From Oscillospiraceae bacterium (lineage in GTDB: Bacteria; Bacillota; Clostridia; Oscillospirales; Ruminococcaceae): 6,558 nucleotides of DNA. The notes beneath the pieces are model-generated. The model saw only the letters and a program-made list of their open reading frames with translations. It was not told where the DNA came from and did not search any database. Both the position numbers and the translations under genes were made by a program. Below, piece after piece: positions 1 through 6,352 of this stretch (its first letter is position 1; every line of letters starts with the position of its first letter). The stretch spans positions 1-6,558 of the forward strand of contig CAADWC010000172.1 in assembly GCA_900752625.1 (NCBI GenBank), written 5' to 3'.

Positions 1-1088
1 AGTTTCATGTGGACGGGCTGCGGGTAGACGCTGTCGCTTCAATGCTGTATCTTGATTACGACCGCAGAGACGGAGAATGGACTCCGAACGTTTTCGGAGG
101 ACATGAAAATCTTGAGGCTATCGAGTTTTTTAAAAAGCTTAACGAAGCGGTATTTGCACGGAATCCTAAAACCCTTATGATCGCCGAGGAGTCTACGGCG
201 TGGCCTATGGTAACAAAGCCTACAAGCGACGGAGGTCTGGGCTTTAACTTCAAGTGGAATATGGGCTGGATGAACGATATGCTCAAGTATATGGCAATGG
301 ATCCTATAAACAGAGCGTTTCATCACGATATGCTGACATTCTCGTTTTTCTATGCTTTCTCCGAGAATTTTATTCTTCCTATTTCCCATGACGAAGTGGT
401 TCACGGAAAGGCCTCTCTTGTAAACAAGATGTTCGGAGCTGATGTAGATCAGAAGTTTGCCCAGGCAAGGCTGTTTATGGCATATATGATGGCTCATCCC
501 GGCAAAAAGCTGCTGTTTATGGGGTCAGAGTTCGCTCAGTTCAGAGAGTGGGACTATGAAAACGGCCTTGAATGGTTCATGATAGAGGAGTATGAGAATC
601 ATCGCAACTATTGGAAATTTATAAAAACTCTCAATCATTTCTATCTTGATCATCCGCAGATGTGGGAAAATGATTTTACCTGGGAAGGCTTCAGCTGGAT
701 ATCCAACGACGACTACAGGCAGAGCATTATAATTTTCAGACGTTTTGACAGAAAGGGCAATGAGATCATCGTCGTATGCAATTTCGTTCCGGTCGGCAGG
801 ACCTCTTACTGTTTCGGAGTTCCCTATAAAGGTTCTTATACCGAGGTGCTAAACTCAACCTCTCCCGACGGTTCGCCGTGCGTAAACGGAACCGTTAAGT
901 CAAAGGCTGTTCCCATGCACGGTTTCGATAATTCTGTATGTATAGATATTCCGGCATTTTCGGTTATGTATTTTACTGTTAAGAAAGCGCCGGCAAGAAA
1001 AGCAAGGAAATCCGTTACGGAGAAGAAAAGCGACGGGACGAAAAGAAAGACTTCTGTGAAAAAGAAAAGTAAGTCCGCAGCCGAATAG
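1..1088 (+). CDS. glgB: 1,4-alpha-glucan branching enzyme GlgB, C-terminal part (5' end outside window)
   Basis: GlgB cuts alpha-1,4 glucan chains and rejoins them through alpha-1,6 bonds to branch glycogen in the cytoplasm (GH13 family). The window enters the gene inside the catalytic barrel; the first whole codon is at 3, reading [19 protein letters not shown]. Numbering from the GTG at 9, the nucleophile is Asp7 (GLRVDAV), the acid/base Glu60 (MIAEEST) and the third acidic residue Asp128 ([11 protein letters not shown]). Their spacing (53 and 68 residues) equals that of E. coli Asp405, Glu458 and Asp526, so the enzyme should be active. The C-terminal beta domain follows to about residue 324. 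After it comes a 35-residue tail with 15 Lys/Arg, about 30 residues beyond the E. coli end. The CBM48 N-terminus, start and promoter lie upstream. The GTG at 9 is internal, not the start. Confidence 0.97.
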   Translation, partial: FHVDGLRVDAVASMLYLDYDRRDGEWTPNVFGGHENLEAIEFFKKLNEAVFARNPKTLMIAEESTAWPMVTKPTSDGGLGFNFKWNMGWMNDMLKYMAMDPINRAFHHDMLTFSFFYAFSENFILPISHDEVVHGKASLVNKMFGADVDQKFAQARLFMAYMMAHPGKKLLFMGSEFAQFREWDYENGLEWFMIEEYENHRNYWKFIKTLNHFYLDHPQMWENDFTWEGFSWISNDDYRQSIIIFRRFDRKGNEIIVVCNFVPVGRTSYCFGVPYKGSYTEVLNSTSPDGSPCVNGTVKSKAVPMHGFDNSVCIDIPAFSVMYFTVKKAPARKARKSVTEKKSDGTKRKTSVKKKSKSAAE

Positions 1089-1137
1089 TCCGGCTGAAAA
1101 ATAGATGAAAAAATATTATATTGGTGGGTGAATTGTT

Positions 1138-2340
1138 ATGTTCAACAAAAAGGAATGCGTAGCTATGCTGCTTGCCGGTGGACAGGGAAGCCGCCTTTAC
1201 GCTCTGACTCAGACGGTTGCAAAGCCGGCGGTGCCGTTCGGCGCAAAATACCGTATCATTGATTTTCCGCTGTCCAACTGCATCAATTCGGGTATCGATA
1301 CTGTCGGAGTTCTGACGCAGTATCAGCCTATGGTACTCAACGAATATATCGGAAACGGTCAGCCGTGGGATCTTGACCGTATTCACGGAGGAGTTTTCGT
1401 TCTTCCTCCGTATCAGAAGGCGTCCGGAGCAGACTGGTATTCCGGTACGGCAAACGCTATTTATCAGAATATGGCGTTTATTGAAAGATATGATCCGGAA
1501 TATGTAATAATTCTTTCCGGAGACCATATTTATAAAATGGATTACAATAAGATGCTGGCGTATCACAAGGCTAAGAATGCCGACGCAACTATTGCCGTTC
1601 TGGACGTTCCCAAGGAAGAGGCTTCGCGCTTCGGTATCATGATTACCGACGAGGAGGACAATATTATAGACTTTGAGGAAAAGCCCAAGGTCCCGCGTTC
1701 CACACTTGCTTCTATGGGTATTTATATCTTTACCTGGTCAAAACTCAAAGCGTATCTGATCGCAAATGAAGAGGATAAGGATGCCAGCAAGGACTTCGGA
1801 AAGAATATCATACCCGATATGAAGAACGCCGGTGAAAAGCTGGTAGCTTACCGTTTTGACGGTTACTGGAAGGATGTAGGAACCATCGATTCCCTCTGGG
1901 AAGCTAATATGGATCTTATAAATCCTAATATTCCTATCGATCTTTACGATCCGGCATGGAAAATATATTCAAGAAACCCTGTACTTCCTCCGCAGTATAT
2001 AGGAAGCAGTGCAATGGTTCAGAATTCTATGGTTACCGAAGGATGCTTTATAGACGGTTCTGTTGAATTTTCGATGATCTCCGAGGGTGTTGTCGTTGAG
2101 GAAGGCGCTGAAATATACGATTCTATCCTGATGCCCGGCTGCGTAGTTAAGAAGGGCGCAAAGGTTGAATACGCAATTGTGGGAGAAAACTCCGTTATCG
2201 GAGAAAACGCTCACATAGGCGCGCGGCCTGAAAACATAGACGACAAGGACACATGGGGCGTTGCTGTTGTCGGACACAATATAAACATCTCCGACGGATC
2301 GGTCGTTGCCCCGAAGGCGATTATTTCGTCAGATATGTAG
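1138..2340 (+). CDS. glgC: Glucose-1-phosphate adenylyltransferase GlgC (ADP-glucose pyrophosphorylase, catalytic subunit)
   Basis: Makes ADP-glucose and pyrophosphate from glucose-1-phosphate and ATP, the committed step of glycogen synthesis. The 400-residue protein has the nucleotidyltransferase domain first: [10 protein letters not shown] at 11-20, [16 protein letters not shown] at 28-43, WYSGTANA at 100-107, the catalytic Asp129 in [10 protein letters not shown], and Lys182 in FEEKP, which binds glucose-1-phosphate. A left-handed beta-helix domain with hexapeptide-like repeats runs from about 290 to the end. Length is between Bacillus GlgC (about 380) and E. coli GlgC (431). The E. coli fructose-1,6-bisphosphate residue Lys39 aligns with Thr26, so that activation is not expected. 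The ATG follows a non-canonical GGGTGA (1126-1131) by six bases; [15 protein letters not shown] fits Firmicutes GlgC starts. It lies 49 bases after glgB and is probably co-transcribed. Confidence 0.97.
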   Translation: MFNKKECVAMLLAGGQGSRLYALTQTVAKPAVPFGAKYRIIDFPLSNCINSGIDTVGVLTQYQPMVLNEYIGNGQPWDLDRIHGGVFVLPPYQKASGADWYSGTANAIYQNMAFIERYDPEYVIILSGDHIYKMDYNKMLAYHKAKNADATIAVLDVPKEEASRFGIMITDEEDNIIDFEEKPKVPRSTLASMGIYIFTWSKLKAYLIANEEDKDASKDFGKNIIPDMKNAGEKLVAYRFDGYWKDVGTIDSLWEANMDLINPNIPIDLYDPAWKIYSRNPVLPPQYIGSSAMVQNSMVTEGCFIDGSVEFSMISEGVVVEEGAEIYDSILMPGCVVKKGAKVEYAIVGENSVIGENAHIGARPENIDDKDTWGVAVVGHNINISDGSVVAPKAIISSDM

Positions 2341-2341
2341 G

Positions 2342-2347
2342 AAAGGA
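2342..2347 (+). promoter_or_regulatory. Ribosome binding site fixing the glgD start
   Basis: AAAGGA lies 10 bases before the ATG at 2358, in the 17-base gap after the glgC stop. It favours this ATG over the in-frame ATG at 2253, which lies inside glgC and adds 35 residues unlike any GlgD, and over the ATG at 2370, which has no ribosome binding site. Confidence 0.7.
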
Positions 2348-2357
2348 ACGGATTGAC

Positions 2358-3485
2358 ATGGATGTAAATATGGGTAATGTGCTTGGCCTTATTTTTGCGA
2401 ATATGCATGATACGGCGGTAGGCGATCTGACTAAAAACAGAACAATGGGCTCTATTCTTTTCGGGGGAAGATATCGTCTTATAGATTTCCCTCTGTCTAA
2501 TATGGTCAACAGCGGAATTTCCGAGGTCGGAGTTATTACAAAGTCAAACTATCAGTCGCTGCTGGACCATCTTGGCTCGGCAAGAGAGTGGGATCTTTCA
2601 AGAAAAAAAGGAGGACTTTATATTCTTCCTCCGTTCGGAAATGTTGAAAGCAAGCTTTACAGAGGAAGAATCGAAGCGCTTTACGGAGCTATGAGCTTTA
2701 TCAAGCACTCAATGGCAGAATATGTTGTACTGTCCGACTGCGATGTTGTTACGAATATGGATTTCAAGCCTATTCTTTCTCAGCACATTTCCAGCGGAGC
2801 GGATATTACGATCGTAGCTCATACGGGAATTTATAATTCCGAGGATATAAAACAGTCTACCGTTGTAAACACCGACGGCGAAGGAAATGTTAAATCGGTG
2901 CTGATTCAGCCGGATATAAGCGGAACCTGCACCGCCAGCCTTAATATTTTTGTAATGAGCAAGAAGTTCCTCATTGATATGATCTCTGATTCAATTGCAA
3001 GAGGAAACATAAGCTTTGAAAAGGATATCCTTCAGGCGAAATGCAATGAGCTTGATATAAAGGTTTACGAGTATTCGGATTATTTCAGCAAGATCACAAG
3101 CGTTGCAAGCTATTTTAAGGCGAATCAGGAGCTTCTCAAGCCTGAGAACGCCCGTAAGCTGTATCTCCCCAAGAGATCGATCTATACAAAGGTAAGCGAT
3201 AATGCTCCGGTTAAATATGATCTTGACAGCTGTGTGAAGAATTCGCTTATTGCCGACGGCTGCGTTATTGAGGGCGAGGTAGAAAACTCTATACTGTTCA
3301 GAGGCGTTAAGGTCGGCAAGGGAGCTAAGGTAAAGGATTGTGTTCTCATGCAGGGGACAGTTGTCGGAAATAACTCTGAGATAACATATCTTATTACAGA
3401 TAAGAACGTTAATATCGGAGTAAACCATATACTTACAAGCGCTCCGAGCTATCCGATGTATATTGGAAAGGGCGCTTCGGTATAA
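2358..3485 (+). CDS. glgD: GlgD, GlgC-like regulatory subunit of ADP-glucose pyrophosphorylase
   Basis: A 375-residue GlgC paralogue. In studied Firmicutes, GlgD has little or no activity alone and forms a heteromer with GlgC that changes its activity and effector response; the same role is inferred here. MGNVLGLIFANMHD (5-18) stands where GlgC has its glycine-rich AGGxGxRL loop. FGGRYRLIDFPLSNMVNSG (35-53) matches the shared fold. The GlgC SGDH signature becomes SDCDV (126-130): an Asp aligns with the catalytic one but its Gly and His neighbours are gone. The substrate lysine of FEEKP aligns with Gln184 in VLIQP. WYxGTANA becomes LYRGRIEA. A beta-helix domain with hexapeptide-like repeats occupies about 265-375. 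It follows glgC by 17 bases, suggesting coupled, balanced expression. Confidence 0.95.
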   Translation: MDVNMGNVLGLIFANMHDTAVGDLTKNRTMGSILFGGRYRLIDFPLSNMVNSGISEVGVITKSNYQSLLDHLGSAREWDLSRKKGGLYILPPFGNVESKLYRGRIEALYGAMSFIKHSMAEYVVLSDCDVVTNMDFKPILSQHISSGADITIVAHTGIYNSEDIKQSTVVNTDGEGNVKSVLIQPDISGTCTASLNIFVMSKKFLIDMISDSIARGNISFEKDILQAKCNELDIKVYEYSDYFSKITSVASYFKANQELLKPENARKLYLPKRSIYTKVSDNAPVKYDLDSCVKNSLIADGCVIEGEVENSILFRGVKVGKGAKVKDCVLMQGTVVGNNSEITYLITDKNVNIGVNHILTSAPSYPMYIGKGASV

Positions 3486-3507
3486 AAGTTTAAAACTTTA
3501 AAAGAAA

Positions 3508-3513
3508 GAGGGA
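3508..3513 (+). promoter_or_regulatory. Ribosome binding site selecting a TTG start for glgA
   Basis: GAGGGA lies six bases before the TTG at 3520. The encoded start, MNILYTASEALP, aligns directly with the N-terminus of known glycogen synthases, and no ATG or GTG fits as well, so TTG is the real start. A short AT-only inverted repeat (AAAGTTT 3485-3491, AAACTTT 3493-3499) lies just upstream; with a one-base centre it is unlikely to be a strong RNA hairpin. Confidence 0.75.
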
Positions 3514-3519
3514 ATTATT

Positions 3520-4932
3520 TTGAATATTCTATATACGGCAAGCGAGGCGCTGCCTTATATCGCCTCGGGCGGTCTTGCCGACGTTGCCGGTTCCCTTCCG
3601 GCGGCTATAAACGCCGAAGGTCATGACTGCAGAGTTGTAATTCCGTATTACGGACAGATAAAGCAGGAACTTAAGGACCAGCTTTCCTATCTTACCAATT
3701 TTACAGTTCCGGTTGCCTGGAGAAACCAGTACTGCGGAGTTTTTGTCGGCAATATCAACGGAGTTACCTACTATCTTCTCGATAACGAGTATTATTTTGC
3801 AAGAAACGGTCTTTACGGCTTTTACGATGACGCTGAAAGGTTTATCTTCTTTTCCCGCGCTGTGCTGGAGCTGCTGAGATACATCGACTTTAAGCCGCAG
3901 GTAATTAACGCTAATGACTGGCAGACTGCTCTGGTTCCGGTCTATTATGATATTTTTTACCGCTATCAGAGCGGTTATGAGGACATTAAAACGGTATTCA
4001 CTATTCATAATATTCAGTATCAGGGGCGCTACGGTCTTGAGATAATCAATGATCTGATGGGTATTCCGCTTTATCATACCGATCTGCTTTCTTACGACGG
4101 TGATGTTAACTTTATGAAAGCGGCTATCGAGGTTGCGGATAAGGTAACTACCGTTTCACCGAGCTATGCTTGGGAAATTCTTGACCCGTGGTATTCCCAC
4201 GGTCTTGACAGGATACTTGTGCATAAGCAGTATAAGCTGTGCGGCTTCCTTAACGGAATAGACCAGAATGTGTACAATCCCGAAACGGATCCTAATATCG
4301 CAAAAAATTACAGCCTGAACGATAAGTCCGGAAAAGCGGTATGCAAAACGCAGCTTCTGGGCGAGCTGGGAATGGCTCAGGGAAAGGAACCGGTAATCGG
4401 TATTGTAACGAGATTTGTTTCCCATAAGGGACTGGATCTAATAAAATACGTTTTTGAGGATATTATCAGACTAGGATACAAGTTTGCTATACTTGGTTCG
4501 GGTGAAAAGATATATGAGGACTTTTTCAGAGAGATGCATTATCGCTATCCCGATCGAGTAGGAGTTACTATCGGCTTTGTTCCCGCGCTTTCCAAGAGAA
4601 TTTACGCCGGAGCGGATATGTTCCTTATGCCGTCGCAGAGCGAGCCGTGCGGTCTTGCTCAGATGATCGCTCTCAGATACGGCACTATACCGATAGTTAG
4701 AGAAACCGGAGGACTGAGGGATTCGATCCACGACGCAGGAGCGCCGGGAGGAAACGGATTCACATTTAAATCCTACAACGCTCACGATATGCTTGACGCC
4801 TGCACAAGAGCAAGAGTATATTATGACGACAGGATGAAATGGGGCAATCTTGTAAATCATGCTATGAAGGAAGATTTCAGCTGGAAAAAATCCGCTAAAC
4901 TTTACATCGGACTTTATCAGGATATTCACTAA
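3520..4932 (+). CDS. glgA: Glycogen synthase GlgA (ADP-glucose type, GT5)
   Basis: Transfers glucose from ADP-glucose to the non-reducing end of a growing alpha-1,4 glucan. At 470 residues it matches the bacterial GT5 length (E. coli 477). The N-terminal Rossmann domain has SGGLADVAGSLP at 16-27, ANDWQTALVP at 131-140 and the His163 motif TIHNIQYQG. The C-terminal domain has Arg298 and Lys303 (TRFVSHKGLD), corresponding to E. coli Arg300 and Lys305, the GSGE loop near 327, Glu375 in SEPCGL (E. coli Glu377) and TGGLRD at 396-401. The oddity is residue 15: the classical KTGG motif reads ASGG, so the lysine that in E. coli helps bind ADP-glucose is alanine. Everything else looks functional. It is the last glg gene, 34 bases after glgD, and uses a TTG start that may lower its translation. 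Confidence 0.97.
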   Translation: MNILYTASEALPYIASGGLADVAGSLPAAINAEGHDCRVVIPYYGQIKQELKDQLSYLTNFTVPVAWRNQYCGVFVGNINGVTYYLLDNEYYFARNGLYGFYDDAERFIFFSRAVLELLRYIDFKPQVINANDWQTALVPVYYDIFYRYQSGYEDIKTVFTIHNIQYQGRYGLEIINDLMGIPLYHTDLLSYDGDVNFMKAAIEVADKVTTVSPSYAWEILDPWYSHGLDRILVHKQYKLCGFLNGIDQNVYNPETDPNIAKNYSLNDKSGKAVCKTQLLGELGMAQGKEPVIGIVTRFVSHKGLDLIKYVFEDIIRLGYKFAILGSGEKIYEDFFREMHYRYPDRVGVTIGFVPALSKRIYAGADMFLMPSQSEPCGLAQMIALRYGTIPIVRETGGLRDSIHDAGAPGGNGFTFKSYNAHDMLDACTRARVYYDDRMKWGNLVNHAMKEDFSWKKSAKLYIGLYQDIH

Positions 4933-4954
4933 TATTTTTATATCATCTATTTTG

Positions 4955-4989
4955 AGAAACGCTTCGAGCTTTGACGCCGGAGCGTTTCT
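4955..4989 (+). terminator. Probable terminator stem-loop after glgA
   Basis: AGAAACGCTTCG (4955-4966) pairs with CGGAGCGTTTCT (4978-4989): 12 base pairs including one G:U, with an 11-base loop, starting 22 bases after the glgA stop. The only T-rich stretch is TTTCTT at the 3' edge of the stem, so as a Rho-independent terminator it is weak. Its place between an operon end and a new promoter supports the call. An outer pair, ATTTTGAG (4949-4956) with CTCAAAAT (5000-5007), could extend it. Confidence 0.6.
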
Positions 4990-5044
4990 TGCATAAAAGC
5001 TCAAAATCATATTAAAAGCTATATATTAGGGCGATACAAAAAGC

Positions 5045-5071
5045 AATTATGCGGTAATGTTTTAATAATTT
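5045..5071 (+). repeat. Imperfect direct repeat, upstream copy
   Basis: Matches 5183-5209 at 22 of 27 positions without gaps, offset 138. The shared core reads ATGCGGTAwTGTyTTAAT. This copy lies about 40 bases upstream of the -35 box of the consensus promoter. It could be a regulator site or part of a decayed tandem duplication. Confidence 0.5.
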
Positions 5072-5109
5072 TCGGCTCACCGAATGCCTTGCCATTCCAT
5101 TGTATATTG

Positions 5110-5138
5110 TTGACACGATGCATGATATAAGGTATAAT
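5110..5138 (+). promoter_or_regulatory. Consensus SigA promoter TTGACA-N17-TATAAT
   Basis: The -35 box TTGACA (5110-5115) and -10 box TATAAT (5133-5138) both match consensus fully, with the optimal 17-base spacer. Transcription should start near 5145. The next real gene, moxR, begins 194 bases after the -10 box, so this promoter would give a leader of roughly 190 bases, or serve a small RNA. No SD-supported reading frame follows closely. Confidence 0.8.
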
Positions 5139-5182
5139 TAGCTTAAGTCAATCCGCGGGGTGATTTTGTACAGTCTGATTGT

Positions 5183-5209
5183 AATAATGCGGTATTGTCT
5201 TAATGGTTT
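5183..5209 (+). repeat. Imperfect direct repeat, downstream copy
   Basis: Second copy of the 5045-5071 element (22 of 27 identical). It lies about 40 bases downstream of the predicted start of transcription of the consensus promoter, so it would be transcribed. The two copies bracket that promoter. Confidence 0.5.
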
Positions 5210-5272
5210 GTGTGAAATAAATAAAATTCGGTTTTTGTTTTTGTATAATGCTACAGAATTTTCATAAAGGTA

Positions 5273-5303
5273 TTGACCTAGAGTTAACTTTAAATGATAA
5301 AAT
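5273..5303 (+). promoter_or_regulatory. moxR-proximal SigA-like promoter
   Basis: TTGACC (5273-5278) is a good -35 box. The -10 box is either GATAAA (5296-5301, spacer 17) or TAAAAT (5298-5303, spacer 19). Transcription would start near 5308 and give a leader of about 25 bases containing the moxR ribosome binding site. The spacer holds a near-palindrome, TAGAGTTAACTTTA (5279-5292, one mismatch) around AGTTAACT, which could be an operator. Confidence 0.5.
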
Positions 5304-5317
5304 AAAAGAAAAGTAAA

Positions 5318-5324
5318 AAAGGAG
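5318..5324 (+). promoter_or_regulatory. Ribosome binding site of the MoxR-family gene
   Basis: AAAGGAG lies eight bases before the ATG at 5333. It is the strongest ribosome binding site with normal spacing in the window and fixes the start. Confidence 0.85.
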
Positions 5325-5332
5325 AGGCGCAT

Positions 5333-6277
5333 ATGGACAATAAGGTGAGTTTGCTGATAGAGAATATAGAGAAGGTCATTGTGGGAAAACGAGAATCCAT
5401 AAAAAAGGTTATTGCCTCAATGCTGTGCGCCGGTCACGTTCTTATAGAAGACGTTCCCGGAGTGGGAAAGACTCAGCTTGTTTCGGCGCTTGCAAGATCG
5501 GTGGAGGGAAAATTCAACAGAATTCAGCTTACTCCGGATATTATGCCGTCGGATATTGTGGGGTTTTCAATGATAAATCCCGAAACAAGGCAGCTTGAAT
5601 ATAAGCAGGGCGCAGCTATGTGTAATTTTCTGCTGGCCGATGAAATAAACCGGGCATCGCCGAAATCTCAGTCCAGTTTGCTTGAGGTAATGGAGGAGCA
5701 TCAGATTTCTCTTGACGGAAAGACCTATGACCTACCGGTTCCTTTTATGGTTCTGGCAACTCAGAACCCTGTTGAAACTTACGGAACTTATCATCTTCCC
5801 GAGGCACAGATGGACAGATTTATTATGAAGATCTCAATGGGCTATCCGACTGCGGGCGAGGAGCTTGAGATAATGGAGAGAGCAGAGAACGGCTCTGATA
5901 TAAAAAACGTTTCGGCGGTTATGAGCGTTTCAGATGTTGAAGATATGATAGCTGAGGCCGCCAAGACAGTTACTGCTCCCAGCATAAAGCAGTATATTAT
6001 TGATCTTGTAACGGCGACTCGCAGCTCGGACTATGTCAAGCTGGGAGTATCTCCAAGAGGAAGCATAGCGCTGCTCAAAGCTTCCAAGGCGTACGCTTAC
6101 GTTGAGGGAAGAAGTTATGTTGTTCCCGACGACGTAAAGGCGGTCATGTCCAGCGTTCTGGCTCACCGGCTTATGCTTTCTCCGAAGGGAAAATCTGCTT
6201 TTGCTTCAAATGAGGAGGCTATGGAGCAGATAGCCATGACGGTAAGCGCTCCTGTTGACGGAGGTACGAAGGCTTGA
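5333..6277 (+). CDS. MoxR-family AAA+ ATPase
   Basis: A 314-residue cytoplasmic AAA+ ATPase. MoxR proteins are thought to act as chaperones that activate or assemble partner proteins, often vWA or DUF58 proteins encoded beside them; the exact client is unknown here. Walker A is VPGVGKTQ (41-48, Lys46), Walker B is FLLADEINRASP (99-110, Asp103 and Glu104), sensor 1 is LATQNPVE (141-148, Asn145), the arginine finger is likely Arg162 in EAQMDRF, and sensor 2 is Arg242 in GVSPRGSIAL. A helical lid domain fills about 195-300. Length and motifs are those of a complete family member. Its own promoter region and the glgA stem-loop separate it from the glg operon, so a link to glycogen is not implied. 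The gene ends in GGAGGT and an overlapping TTGA at its stop codon. Confidence 0.95.
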   Translation: MDNKVSLLIENIEKVIVGKRESIKKVIASMLCAGHVLIEDVPGVGKTQLVSALARSVEGKFNRIQLTPDIMPSDIVGFSMINPETRQLEYKQGAAMCNFLLADEINRASPKSQSSLLEVMEEHQISLDGKTYDLPVPFMVLATQNPVETYGTYHLPEAQMDRFIMKISMGYPTAGEELEIMERAENGSDIKNVSAVMSVSDVEDMIAEAAKTVTAPSIKQYIIDLVTATRSSDYVKLGVSPRGSIALLKASKAYAYVEGRSYVVPDDVKAVMSSVLAHRLMLSPKGKSAFASNEEAMEQIAMTVSAPVDGGTKA

Positions 6278-6326
6278 AAACGCCGTAAGAAGTTTTGCTG
6301 TCGAAAAGCGGTGCAAAATGCTGCAG

Positions 6327-6352
6327 AAAGGAGTAACGCTCCGTAACGGGGC
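6327..6352 (+). promoter_or_regulatory. Ribosome binding site with structured spacer before the DUF58-like gene
   Basis: AAAGGAG (6327-6333) is a strong site, but the ATG at 6353 is 19 bases away, about twice the normal spacing. The spacer can fold: GCTCCG (6338-6343) pairs with CGGGGC (6347-6352) around a TAA loop, six pairs with one G:U, ending next to the ATG and leaving only four unpaired bases after the site. Alternatively GGAG (6330-6333) pairs with CTCC (6339-6342) and hides the site. The two folds exclude each other. Confidence 0.45.

Larger units (their letters stand above)
4933..5332 (+). other. 400-base intergenic regulatory region between the glg operon and moxR
   Basis: No convincing gene on either strand. 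In order it holds the glgA stem-loop (4955-4989), a small hairpin TTCGG-CTCA-CCGAA (5071-5084) with no T run, a consensus SigA promoter (5110-5138), a T-rich stretch (5231-5242) preceded by an A-rich one that could form a weak all-A:U stem, a TATAAT at 5244-5249 with no -35 partner, and the moxR-proximal promoter. A GTG-started 35-codon frame at 5160-5267 has no ribosome binding site. Two parts of the region resemble each other at a 138-141 base offset. Confidence 0.75.

Noticed and set aside
9..11. GTG as the start of the branching enzyme
   Set aside because: The frame is open to the window edge and the codons before it (Phe-His) continue the conserved motif, so the gene is cut by the window.
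1015..1566. A 183-codon minus-strand frame across glgB/glgC
   Set aside because: It is antisense to conserved coding sequence, with no promoter, ribosome binding site or recognisable domain; the same holds for the minus-strand frames opposite glgD, glgA and moxR.
2253..2357. A 35-residue N-terminal extension of GlgD overlapping glgC
   Set aside because: The extra residues (rich in Cys and Arg) are out-of-frame glgC sequence, and the ATG at 2358 has a ribosome binding site and fits the family start.
1138..3485. glgC and glgD as a recent tandem duplication
   Set aside because: They share the fold and motifs such as [18 protein letters not shown] but are far diverged; this pair is an ancient paralogous set found across Firmicutes.
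5071..5084. Hairpin TTCGG-CTCA-CCGAA as a terminator
   Set aside because: It has only five pairs and no following T run, and it lies before the consensus promoter rather than at a gene end.
5244..5249. TATAAT as a third promoter
   Set aside because: No -35-like box at 15-19 bases upstream (the sequence there is A-rich) and no extended -10 TGn.
5138..5332. A 64-codon minus-strand frame in the intergenic region
   Set aside because: It starts on top of the moxR ribosome binding site, has no start signals of its own, and its sequence is what AT-rich promoter DNA gives by chance.
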